From JBFIHZ01 sp041601535 (lineage in GTDB: Bacteria > Pseudomonadota > Gammaproteobacteria > Xanthomonadales > SZUA-36), in NCBI GenBank assembly GCA_041601535.1, contig JBFIHZ010000034.1, forward strand, positions 1 through 20,258: a DNA stretch of 20,258 nt, given 5' to 3'. The notes beneath the pieces were generated by a model. The model searched no databases and was not told the origin of the DNA. It saw only the letters and a program-made list of their open reading frames with translations. The stretch's first letter is position 1; every line of letters begins with the position of its first letter. Made by a program: the position numbers and the translations under genes. Below are positions 7,090 to 14,243 of the stretch, piece after piece.

Positions 7090-7842
7090 TCACAACTTAC
7101 AAGACTCACCTCCGTCGATGACCATAACGCTGCCGGTAACAAAATCTGAAACTGAGGAGGCCAGATAGCACACCAGGTGCCCAATCTCCGCGGTTTCTCC
7201 CATTCTTCGCACCGGTATTTTACGCAATCTGCGGCTGAGGGTGTCAGGATCTTCCAACACGGACTTTTGCGCATCGGTTTCAAACGCACCCGGAGCGATC
7301 GCATTAACCTGCACACCCTTGCTGGCCCATTCGGCCGAAAGCGCCTTGGTGAACTGCAGCAATGCGCCCTTGGACGCTGAGTACGACACCAGCCAGGCTT
7401 TACCCAATATGCCCGATGTTGAGGCGATGTTGATGATTTTGCCACTGCCGCGCTCCACCATGTGCGGGCCGGCGGCGCGTGCCAGGATTGCCGGCGCGGT
7501 GACATTGATGGCCATCACGCGATTCCACTCGGCGGGGTCCTGGTCGATAAATGCGCCGGCCGGCGCGATACCGGCATTGTTCACCACGATGTTCAGCTGG
7601 CCAAAAGCATCAATGGCCTGTTGCGGCAATGCTGCCACGGCTTCCGCATCCAGCATATCGCAGGCCACTGCCAGCACCTTGCCCGGAAAACGGGCCTGCA
7701 ACTGCTCCAGTTCCTGCTGCGAACGCGCCGCGGCAACCACCTGCACACCCTGCTCGGCCAAAGCTACCGCGGCGGCTCTGCCCAGACCCCGGCTGGCGCC
7801 GGTGACAATGGCCACCTGGCCCTCAAGTTTCAAATCCATCAT
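7090..7842 (-). CDS. Short-chain dehydrogenase/reductase (SDR)
   Basis: A classical 250-residue NAD(P)-dependent SDR. It has the cofactor loop TGASRGLG (14-21), NNAG (88-91), a Ser at 141-143 and the catalytic pair Y154/K158 in YSASK, with a typical INVTAP helix at 112-117. The C-terminal IDGGE is also typical. It oxidises an alcohol or reduces a ketone on a pathway intermediate; the substrate cannot be read. Its ATG overlaps the acyl-CoA dehydrogenase stop (ATGA), so the two are probably translated together. Confidence 0.92.
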   Translation of the reverse strand: MMDLKLEGQVAIVTGASRGLGRAAAVALAEQGVQVVAAARSQQELEQLQARFPGKVLAVACDMLDAEAVAALPQQAIDAFGQLNIVVNNAGIAPAGAFIDQDPAEWNRVMAINVTAPAILARAAGPHMVERGSGKIINIASTSGILGKAWLVSYSASKGALLQFTKALSAEWASKGVQVNAIAPGAFETDAQKSVLEDPDTLSRRLRKIPVRRMGETAEIGHLVCYLASSVSDFVTGSVMVIDGGESCKL

Positions 7843-9044
7843 TCCACCACCTCGGTCAGTTCTTTGGCAATTCCCAGACGCAATATCTCGGAAGAACCCT
7901 CATAAATCCGCATCGGCCTGGCCTGGCGGTACAATTTCTCAATCTTCGATCCGCGCACCAGCCCGAACCGACCCATCACCTGCACGCAGCGATCTACCAC
8001 GCGGCCGGCCATTTCACTGGCGGCCAGCTTGGCCATGGAGGAAAAAGCCACCGAGGCGGCCGGGTCCTCTATCGCCATATATGCCGCCCGGTACGTCAGC
8101 AACCGGGCCATTTCAATTTCTGTCCAGCAATCGGCCAGCATCTGCGCCACCGGACCCAGCCGCGCCAAAGGCCTGCCAAACTGTACGCGCGTACGGGTAT
8201 GCCGCACGGCCTCTTCCAGTGCTGCCTGGGCCAGGCCGACGGACGCACCCGCAACGGAAACCCGGAAAACGCCCAGGGTCGCCATAACCAGCGAAAGTCC
8301 TTTGCCTGGCTTGCCCAGGCGGGCGGACGCGGGAACGAAAACCCGGTCAAACTCAACCTCGCCAAGCACGTGTGGCGCAATCAATTCGGGTGATGGCTCA
8401 ACCCGCACGCCTTCTGCATCGGCGGGTACCAGCACCATGGTAAAACCTGTGGCCTCCCGGGCAAACACCAGATAATAGGCGGCAAAACCGGCGTTGGAAA
8501 TGAACGACTTTGTGCCGCTGAGACGGAAGCCATCGCCTTCGGGCAGCAGTTCTGTCTTGCTGGCCTTCAGATCGGAACCTGCATCCGGTTCGGTCAAAGC
8601 CAGCGCGGCAAACACCTCTGCGCTGGCGATCCTGGGCAGCCACGCCTGCTGCTGTGCTTCGGAACCGCCAGCGGTCAGGGCATAACTGCCGATACCCTGC
8701 AATGCGAACAGTGAGTCAGCATGCGCGGAGGTAGCCATCAAGACTTCCCGTGCCACACATATCGCCAATGGGTCCAGGCGGCTGAAACGCCCACCAAACC
8801 GTTCTGGCACCATCAGCTCGGACAGGCGGCTGCCGCGCAGCGCGGCGACCACCCCGTCGTGCAAGGTGCTCATCTCGTCCGCTTCGGCTGCAAACGGCTC
8901 AATGGTGCGGGCAAGTTCACGCGCTTCCCGTTGGATATCGATATAGCGTTGCCCCAGGGTAAAGTTCATACCCGTGGTAGCCGAGGCATCCGCCTTGTCT
9001 GACCCTGCGGCCGGCGAACCTGCTTTATTTCTGTTAGTAGACAT
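7839..9044 (-). CDS. Acyl-CoA dehydrogenase
   Basis: A 401-residue FAD-dependent acyl-CoA dehydrogenase. TEPDAGSD (151-158) and GTKSFISNAG (177-186) line the FAD/substrate region. The catalytic base is E382 in RIYEGSSEI near the C-terminus, in the position used by most family members. It introduces the alpha,beta double bond that the MaoC pair could hydrate. The first 25 residues are low-complexity, and an internal ATG at 8969 (MNFTLGQRY) begins where family homology begins; the longer start is kept because it lies six bases from the crotonase stop with a GAG ribosome site. Steroid side-chain ACADs are often heteromeric pairs; only one subunit gene is visible here. Confidence 0.93.
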   Translation of the reverse strand: MSTNRNKAGSPAAGSDKADASATTGMNFTLGQRYIDIQREARELARTIEPFAAEADEMSTLHDGVVAALRGSRLSELMVPERFGGRFSRLDPLAICVAREVLMATSAHADSLFALQGIGSYALTAGGSEAQQQAWLPRIASAEVFAALALTEPDAGSDLKASKTELLPEGDGFRLSGTKSFISNAGFAAYYLVFAREATGFTMVLVPADAEGVRVEPSPELIAPHVLGEVEFDRVFVPASARLGKPGKGLSLVMATLGVFRVSVAGASVGLAQAALEEAVRHTRTRVQFGRPLARLGPVAQMLADCWTEIEMARLLTYRAAYMAIEDPAASVAFSSMAKLAASEMAGRVVDRCVQVMGRFGLVRGSKIEKLYRQARPMRIYEGSSEILRLGIAKELTEVVE

Positions 9045-9050
9045 AGCTGC

Positions 9051-9827
9051 TCACTTTGGCTTGGGGGCCCTGCCCTCGAACTGCGGCGGACGTTTCTCCA
9101 TAAATGCGGAAGCGCCCTCGATCATGTCGGCTGAGCCAATGGCCTGCACCAGCATGCCCAGGCCACTGAGGTAATTGTCACGGCACTGGTTCCACCACAC
9201 ATTGGAATTAATCTTGGCGATTTCCAGGTAACGCGGACTCATGTACAACAGTTCGTCCGCCCAGCGAGTGACTTCTTCCTCCAACTGCTCAGCCGGCACC
9301 ACGGCGTTAATCAGGCCCATTTCCAGCGCCTTGTCCGCCGGGTAACGGCGACACATAAAGGCAATTTCCTTGGCCCGCTTCTCGCCGACGCTCATTGACA
9401 GAAAATTCGTTCCGCCCAGTACCGGTGCGCTGCCCACACGTACGCCGGTCTGACCAAACGTCGCCTTGTCAGACGCAATGGCGATATCACAGGCCACTAC
9501 CAGCTCATTGCCGCCACCGGCGGCGGCACCGTTGACCGCAGCGATCACCGGACGCGGACTGGTGCGCAAGGCTTCGTATACCTTCAACGAGCCGTAGAAC
9601 ATCCGGCGCAGGGCATCCGGGTCAGGGTCGCTGAGATTGGCCAGGTAGCCACCGGCGCAAAACGCACGGCCCTCACCGGTCAACACAATCACGCCCGCAC
9701 TGGCTGCATCTTCAATAGCTGCTATCAGGTCACGGGCCATTTCAGCGTCGTAAGCATTCATCCGGTCTGGCCGGTTCAGCTTGATCCACGCCACCTCACC
9801 TCTTCTTTCAGCAATAATGTCTGACAT
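9051..9827 (-). CDS. Enoyl-CoA hydratase/isomerase (crotonase) family protein
   Basis: A 258-residue crotonase-fold protein with oxyanion-hole segments FCAGG (56-60) and GGGNEL (104-109), plus the MenB/BadI-like stretch VGEKRAKEIAFMCRRY (147-162). The second catalytic Glu of true hydratases, normally in a PExG context, is absent: the region reads GVRVGSAPVLGG (128-139). Ring-forming or ring-opening members (MenB, BadI) also depart there, so a C-C bond or ring-cleavage role is possible but unproven. It is the first gene of the operon. AAGAGGA precedes the ATG closely, a strong ribosome site, and operator site 2 with a candidate promoter lies about 120 bp upstream. Confidence 0.9.
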   Translation of the reverse strand: MSDIIAERRGEVAWIKLNRPDRMNAYDAEMARDLIAAIEDAASAGVIVLTGEGRAFCAGGYLANLSDPDPDALRRMFYGSLKVYEALRTSPRPVIAAVNGAAAGGGNELVVACDIAIASDKATFGQTGVRVGSAPVLGGTNFLSMSVGEKRAKEIAFMCRRYPADKALEMGLINAVVPAEQLEEEVTRWADELLYMSPRYLEIAKINSNVWWNQCRDNYLSGLGMLVQAIGSADMIEGASAFMEKRPPQFEGRAPKPK

Positions 9828-9917
9828 TTAATCCTCTTGAAACCGGGCGCACTGCTCAGCCCTTTCTGCGTGAAGTAAATGCCACCGGAGACTGCAGAAA
9901 GCCCCCCGGTGGTATGC

Positions 9918-9947
9918 TTGACAATAAGACATATTCTGTGGAAGTAT
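9918..9947 (+). promoter_or_regulatory. Candidate promoter for the TonB receptor gene
   Basis: A perfect TTGACA -35 box (9918-9923) is followed after 18 bp by AAGTAT (9942-9947), a three-of-six -10 match. Its downstream edge touches operator site 2, so a bound repressor would cover the start region. The leader to the ATG at 10097 would be about 140 nt. Confidence 0.4.
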
Positions 9948-9961
9948 TGAACAAAGTTCAA
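9933..9961 (-). promoter_or_regulatory. Candidate promoter for the ten-gene minus-strand operon
   Basis: Read on the minus strand, TTGAAC (9961-9956) serves as -35 and CAGAAT (9938-9933) as -10, with a 17-bp spacer and a four-of-six match at each box or better. The -35 box lies inside operator site 2. It would drive the crotonase gene starting at 9827. Confidence 0.4.
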
Positions 9962-9967
9962 GTTCTA
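9947..9967. promoter_or_regulatory. Palindromic operator (site 2), between the crotonase operon and the TonB receptor
   Basis: The inner part TTGAAC-AAA-GTTCAA (9947-9961) is itself a palindrome and runs on into GTTCTA (9962-9967 region). Aligned to site 1 over 21 positions without gaps, 16 bases are identical, including both outer TTGAAC/AAGTTC blocks. It sits in a 269-bp divergent intergenic region and overlaps candidate promoters on both strands, as expected for a repressor site controlling both operons. It is less symmetric than site 1 and may bind more weakly. Confidence 0.65.
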
Positions 9968-10096
9968 AAAAGCGACTGGCGAAAAAAAGCCAGCGATAAA
10001 ACGCCTGCACCACAACCTGAGTCTGGTGACAGTTCCAAGCCCAGATGAAGTAACGGTGCAGTTTAATTGAGCCGACACAACAACGGGGCTGCAGAT

Positions 10097-12385
10097 ATGA
10101 CACGGTTAATAAATCGATTTGGAATCAGCACGAAGCCTTACCTGTTAATAACCCTGGCCCTGGCTTTACCAGCCAGCCTGGCCGCACAGCAAGACAACAA
10201 CGCAGAATCCTCTGCTTACGACACACCCGCACTGGAAGAAATCACGGTAACCGCACGTAAACGGGTTGAGAACCTGCAGGAAGTGGCCCTGTCCGTCAGC
10301 GCCATGGGGCAGCAGGAAATTGACGGCAATTTCGCCACCGACGTCCGTGATCTGGTGTATATCTCACCCAATACCGTGCTGGATGACACCAACCAGGGTC
10401 CGGGCGGGGTGGCCGCGGCCTACATTCGCGGCATTGGCGTATCGGAAGTGGAAAAAAACTTTGATCCGGCCGTGGGTGTGGTGGTGGACGGAATTTTCCG
10501 CGGCACCATGACCGGCAGTATCCAGCGCGCCATTGACCTGGAACGCATGGAAGTACTGCGCGGGCCGCAGGGCACGCTGTTCGGGCGTAATACCATCGGT
10601 GGCGTCATTATCATGGAACGCAGCAAACCCACCAGTGAACTGAGCGGCAAACTGCGCGCCAGTTACGGCAATTACGAGACAGCCGGGCTGGATGGCATGA
10701 TCAATTTCGGCGTGGGTGAAAACCTGGCCATCAAACTGAGCGCGGCCTACCGGGACCAGGGTGAGGGTTATTACACCAACCTGAACACCGGCCGCAAGGA
10801 CGGACAGTCCGAATACAAATCCTTCGGCTTCAACCCGCTGTGGACCCCGGTAGAGGGTCTGGAAATTGAACTGACCATACAGCGCGAGCGCACTGACCAG
10901 GACTCCCCACCACTGCTTAATGTGGGCCAGCCCGGCCAGTTGTTCTGCGATTTCTTTGGCTGGTGTTCACCGGATGTCAGGACGCCTGTTTCAGGTGATC
11001 GCTACGATGTGTTGACCGCCTATGGCGCGGAAGCCACCACCGTGTTCCCCGACCTGCCGTGGAGTCCGCCCGGTTATAACGAACCGCATGGTTTTGACGA
11101 GTCCACCTTTGATGCCGACACAGACCAGATCGAGGTTCGCTGGGATCTCAACGACGACTACCGCATCGACTATATCCTCGGCAGCTGGGATACTGAAGAA
11201 ACAGCGGTCAATGACTGGGACGGCGTCACCGACGTGCTGTTCCACACCGACCGCCCGGCCGAATACAGCCAGACCACCAACGAGCTGCGGCTGACCTACG
11301 ATGCCGGCGACAAGGTCGCCTACACCGTCGGCGGCTATACCTGGGATTCAGACTACGAAATCCGCCTGCGCAGCTTTATCGGCTTTGCCGTGCCTGGCGT
11401 GGTGCTTGACCTGCCGCAGACCACCAAGCAGTCGAACAAATCCAAGGCAGTATTCTTTGAAGGCGACTACCGCTTCAATGACAGCTGGACCCTGACCCTG
11501 GGCGGCCGCTATACCGAAGACAAGAAGTCCACCAATCAGGCCGGCATCGTAACCGCCCGCGCTAATGATAAATGGGACAAGTTCACCCCCAAAGTGGCGC
11601 TGCGCTACATCATCGATGACGCGTCCATGGTCTACGGCCTGTACAACGTGGGCTACCGCAGCGGTGGTTTCAACGGCCGCGTGGATTCCGTGGAAACCGC
11701 GGTTACCCCGTACGACCCGGAAACCGTGGATAACTTCGAACTGGGCTACCGGTCGGAATGGATGGACCGCCGCGTGGTATTCAACGCCACCGCGTTCTAT
11801 ATGGACTACCAGGACAAGCAGGAAGAAATCCAGCAGCCCTCGGCTACCAGTGGCACCGGCCAGGTCACCCGCGTGGTGAATGCAGCCACCGCCACCATCA
11901 AGGGTGCCGAATTTGAACTGATGTATCTCGCCGCCAACGGACTGACCCTGCGTGCCAACCTGGGCTACCTTGATGCGGGCTATGACCAGTTCATGGTCAA
12001 CACCGGCACCACCGAGAACCCGAACCTGGTCGATTTCTCTAACCTGGATTTCCGCCGCGCACCCAAATGGACTGCCGGCCTGGGGATCAACCAGGAATGG
12101 GACCTGACCAACGGTTCATTGATGTTGCAGGCGGGCTGGCGTTTCCTCGACAGCCACGAAGTGGACTTTGCCAACAAACCGGAACTGCACAATAAAGCGC
12201 AGCACCTGGTGGATGCGTCCGTTACCTACAACCTGGACGAATGGTACTTCAGCCTGTTCGGCCGCAACCTGCTGGAAGAAGATGGCTATCAGATCGGCTT
12301 CGATGTCGCCGGCTTGTGGTCCTACGCGGCGCCGCGCGCACCGCGGACCTTTGGCCTGGAAGTGGGTTACCGCTTCGGCAACTGA
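10097..12385 (+). CDS. TonB-dependent outer-membrane receptor
   Basis: A 762-residue receptor for active uptake across the outer membrane. A signal peptide covers about residues 1-30 (hydrophobic YLLITLALALPASLAA). The TonB-box/plug start is EEITVTARKR (47-56), the plug contains the typical FGRNTIGG, and a long beta-barrel ends in GLEVGYRFGN. The frame is open from a TTG at 10067, but the ATG at 10097 has GGGG eight bases ahead and starts the signal peptide properly. The gene ends in tandem stops (TGA TAG) followed by a hairpin. The style is that of receptors next to catabolic operons for hydrophobic organic compounds rather than siderophore receptors; the ligand is unknown. It is first in the plus-strand set, opposite the crotonase operon. 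Confidence 0.95.
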   Translation: MTRLINRFGISTKPYLLITLALALPASLAAQQDNNAESSAYDTPALEEITVTARKRVENLQEVALSVSAMGQQEIDGNFATDVRDLVYISPNTVLDDTNQGPGGVAAAYIRGIGVSEVEKNFDPAVGVVVDGIFRGTMTGSIQRAIDLERMEVLRGPQGTLFGRNTIGGVIIMERSKPTSELSGKLRASYGNYETAGLDGMINFGVGENLAIKLSAAYRDQGEGYYTNLNTGRKDGQSEYKSFGFNPLWTPVEGLEIELTIQRERTDQDSPPLLNVGQPGQLFCDFFGWCSPDVRTPVSGDRYDVLTAYGAEATTVFPDLPWSPPGYNEPHGFDESTFDADTDQIEVRWDLNDDYRIDYILGSWDTEETAVNDWDGVTDVLFHTDRPAEYSQTTNELRLTYDAGDKVAYTVGGYTWDSDYEIRLRSFIGFAVPGVVLDLPQTTKQSNKSKAVFFEGDYRFNDSWTLTLGGRYTEDKKSTNQAGIVTARANDKWDKFTPKVALRYIIDDASMVYGLYNVGYRSGGFNGRVDSVETAVTPYDPETVDNFELGYRSEWMDRRVVFNATAFYMDYQDKQEEIQQPSATSGTGQVTRVVNAATATIKGAEFELMYLAANGLTLRANLGYLDAGYDQFMVNTGTTENPNLVDFSNLDFRRAPKWTAGLGINQEWDLTNGSLMLQAGWRFLDSHEVDFANKPELHNKAQHLVDASVTYNLDEWYFSLFGRNLLEEDGYQIGFDVAGLWSYAAPRAPRTFGLEVGYRFGN

Positions 12386-12396
12386 TAGACGGTTGA

Positions 12397-12423
12397 GCCT
12401 TGCGGGCGCCCTGCCCGCAAGGC
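12397..12423 (+). terminator. Hairpin after the TonB receptor gene
   Basis: An 11-bp perfect stem, GCCTTGCGGGC with GCCCGCAAGGC, and a 5-base loop, starting 12 bases after the stop. Only a short CTTT follows, so it may be an inefficient terminator or an mRNA-stabilising element that sets receptor level apart from the downstream enzymes. A second GC-rich hairpin (12435-12462, 9-bp stem) follows without a T tract. Confidence 0.55.
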
Positions 12424-12563
12424 CTTTGGCACCAGCGGGGCCAGGCCTGTGCGTGGCCCCGCATACCTCAGACCCGGGCGCTGCAGCCAAGCAAGGCCAG
12501 CGTCATGTACTAACCCTTTACTGACAACACATGCAATACGCCGTAACCGGCAGGAGAAAACAG

Positions 12564-14225
12564 ATGGGCCGTTGGGATGACAAGTTCGAACGTCACGCCA
12601 AAAAATGGGCGTCGTGGAACATGCAGGAATATGCGCAGCACGACCGGGTGCTGTCCAGCATTATCGAAGACAAGGCACGCAAGAATCCGGACCACGTGGT
12701 GTTCCAGTTCCGTGATGACCCGATAACCCTGGGTGAGTTGAATGAACGCATCAACAAGACTGCCAATGGATTTTTGTCATTGGGGGTCAAGCACGGCGAC
12801 AAGGTTGCCATCATGCTGCCCAATTGCCCCGAGTTCCTGTACACCTGGTTTGCACTGAACAAGATCGGTGCGGTTGAAGTGCCGATCAACGTGGCGCTGA
12901 AAGGCCAGGGCCTGGCTTACCAGATGGTGCAATCCGATTGCGTGGCACTGGTGGCTGACCTGCAATACCTCGACCGGCTGGAAACTGTTGCCGGTGAACT
13001 CAAGGCCATTAACCATATCGCCTATACCGATGCTTCCGGAACCGGGCAGGCATTGCCTGGCTGGGACGGATTTGAGCACCTGACATTTGCCGAACTGATG
13101 GATCACTCAGCCGAAGCGCCAAAGGTAGTGGTGCACTACAGCGACCTGGCCTCCATTTTGTATACCTCGGGCACCACCGGCGTGTCCAAGGGTGTGATGT
13201 TCAGCCACCATTACTGGTATGACATCTGGGCCGAGTGCGTAAAATATTCACGCTACACCGAGGACGATGTGCTGTACACCGGCCTGCCGTTCTTCCACGG
13301 CAATGCACAGGGCATCACGGTGGGTCCGGCCATCCTGGCCGATGCCAAGGCAGTTATTGTGGAACGGTTCTCGGCCAGCCAGTTATGGGATGACTGCCGC
13401 AGATGGAACTGCACCGAGGCCAATTATATTGGCGGCATCATACCGATTCTGCTGAAACAGGATCCAACCGAATCTGATGGCGACAACCCGGTGCGCCTGA
13501 TGGTCGGAGCCGCTGCCCCGCAGGATGAGTGGCATGCTTTCCAGGAACGGTTCAATACCAAGATCCTGGAAGTGTATGGCATGACCGAATGCTACTGCTG
13601 CCTGGTCAGCCCCTACGACGAACCACGTGCCGGTGCCTGCGGCAAGCCGATTACCGGCTGGGACGTAAAAATTGTTGACGATGACCACAATGAATGCAAA
13701 CCCGGCAGCCTGGGCGAGTTCGTGGCGCGTTCCAACAAGCCCTTTGTGGGCACCACCGGGTATTACAACAAGCCGGAAGATACACTGAACCTGTTCCACA
13801 ACGGCTGGATCCACACCGGTGATCTGGGCCGCATGGATGAAGACGGGTATTTCTACTTCGTCGACCGTAAGAAACAGGCCATACGGCGGCGCGGCGAAAA
13901 TATTTCCTCATTCGAAGTCGAATCGGTGATCAGCGCACATGATTCCGTGCTGGAATCCTGCGTGGTCGGCGTCCCGTCCGACGTGGGCGAGGAAGAAGTC
14001 AAAGCGGTGGTGGTTCTGAAAGAAGGACACAGCCTCAGCGAAGAAGAAATCATCCGCTGGTGCGAACCCCGGCTGGCTTATTTTTCCATCCCGCGCTATA
14101 TCGCCATTCGCACCTCCCTGCCCAAGACACCGAGTGAGCGGGTGGAAAAATTCAAGCTGAAAAAAGAGGGTATTACCAAGGATTGCTGGGACCGCGAAGC
14201 CGCCGGCATCGAACTGCAACGCTAG
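12564..14225 (+). CDS. AMP-forming acyl-CoA ligase
   Basis: A 553-residue ANL-superfamily ligase that activates a carboxylate as acyl-AMP and then the CoA thioester. The P-loop is YTSGTTGVSKG (200-210); YGMTEC and HTGDLG follow, and the hinge is DRKKQAIRRRGENIS, resembling CaiC-type ligases. Near the C-terminus TPSERVEKFK (522-531) replaces the usual TxSGKIxK, so Arg526 stands where the adenylation Lys normally is. The ATG at 12564 is preceded by AGGAG with seven-base spacing; the in-frame ATG at 12531 lacks a ribosome site. It lies 178 bp after the receptor, beyond a hairpin, and 18 bp before the flavoprotein gene. The substrate is probably the side-chain carboxylate of the imported compound. 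Confidence 0.92.
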   Translation: MGRWDDKFERHAKKWASWNMQEYAQHDRVLSSIIEDKARKNPDHVVFQFRDDPITLGELNERINKTANGFLSLGVKHGDKVAIMLPNCPEFLYTWFALNKIGAVEVPINVALKGQGLAYQMVQSDCVALVADLQYLDRLETVAGELKAINHIAYTDASGTGQALPGWDGFEHLTFAELMDHSAEAPKVVVHYSDLASILYTSGTTGVSKGVMFSHHYWYDIWAECVKYSRYTEDDVLYTGLPFFHGNAQGITVGPAILADAKAVIVERFSASQLWDDCRRWNCTEANYIGGIIPILLKQDPTESDGDNPVRLMVGAAAPQDEWHAFQERFNTKILEVYGMTECYCCLVSPYDEPRAGACGKPITGWDVKIVDDDHNECKPGSLGEFVARSNKPFVGTTGYYNKPEDTLNLFHNGWIHTGDLGRMDEDGYFYFVDRKKQAIRRRGENISSFEVESVISAHDSVLESCVVGVPSDVGEEEVKAVVVLKEGHSLSEEEIIRWCEPRLAYFSIPRYIAIRTSLPKTPSERVEKFKLKKEGITKDCWDREAAGIELQR

Positions 14226-14243
14226 TCTGAAGGAGCACGCACC

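Noticed and set aside
7241..8287. 348-codon open frame on the plus strand
   Set aside because: It lies antisense to the SDR and acyl-CoA dehydrogenase genes, whose motifs are complete; its own translation is Pro/Ser/Ala-rich without a recognisable domain.
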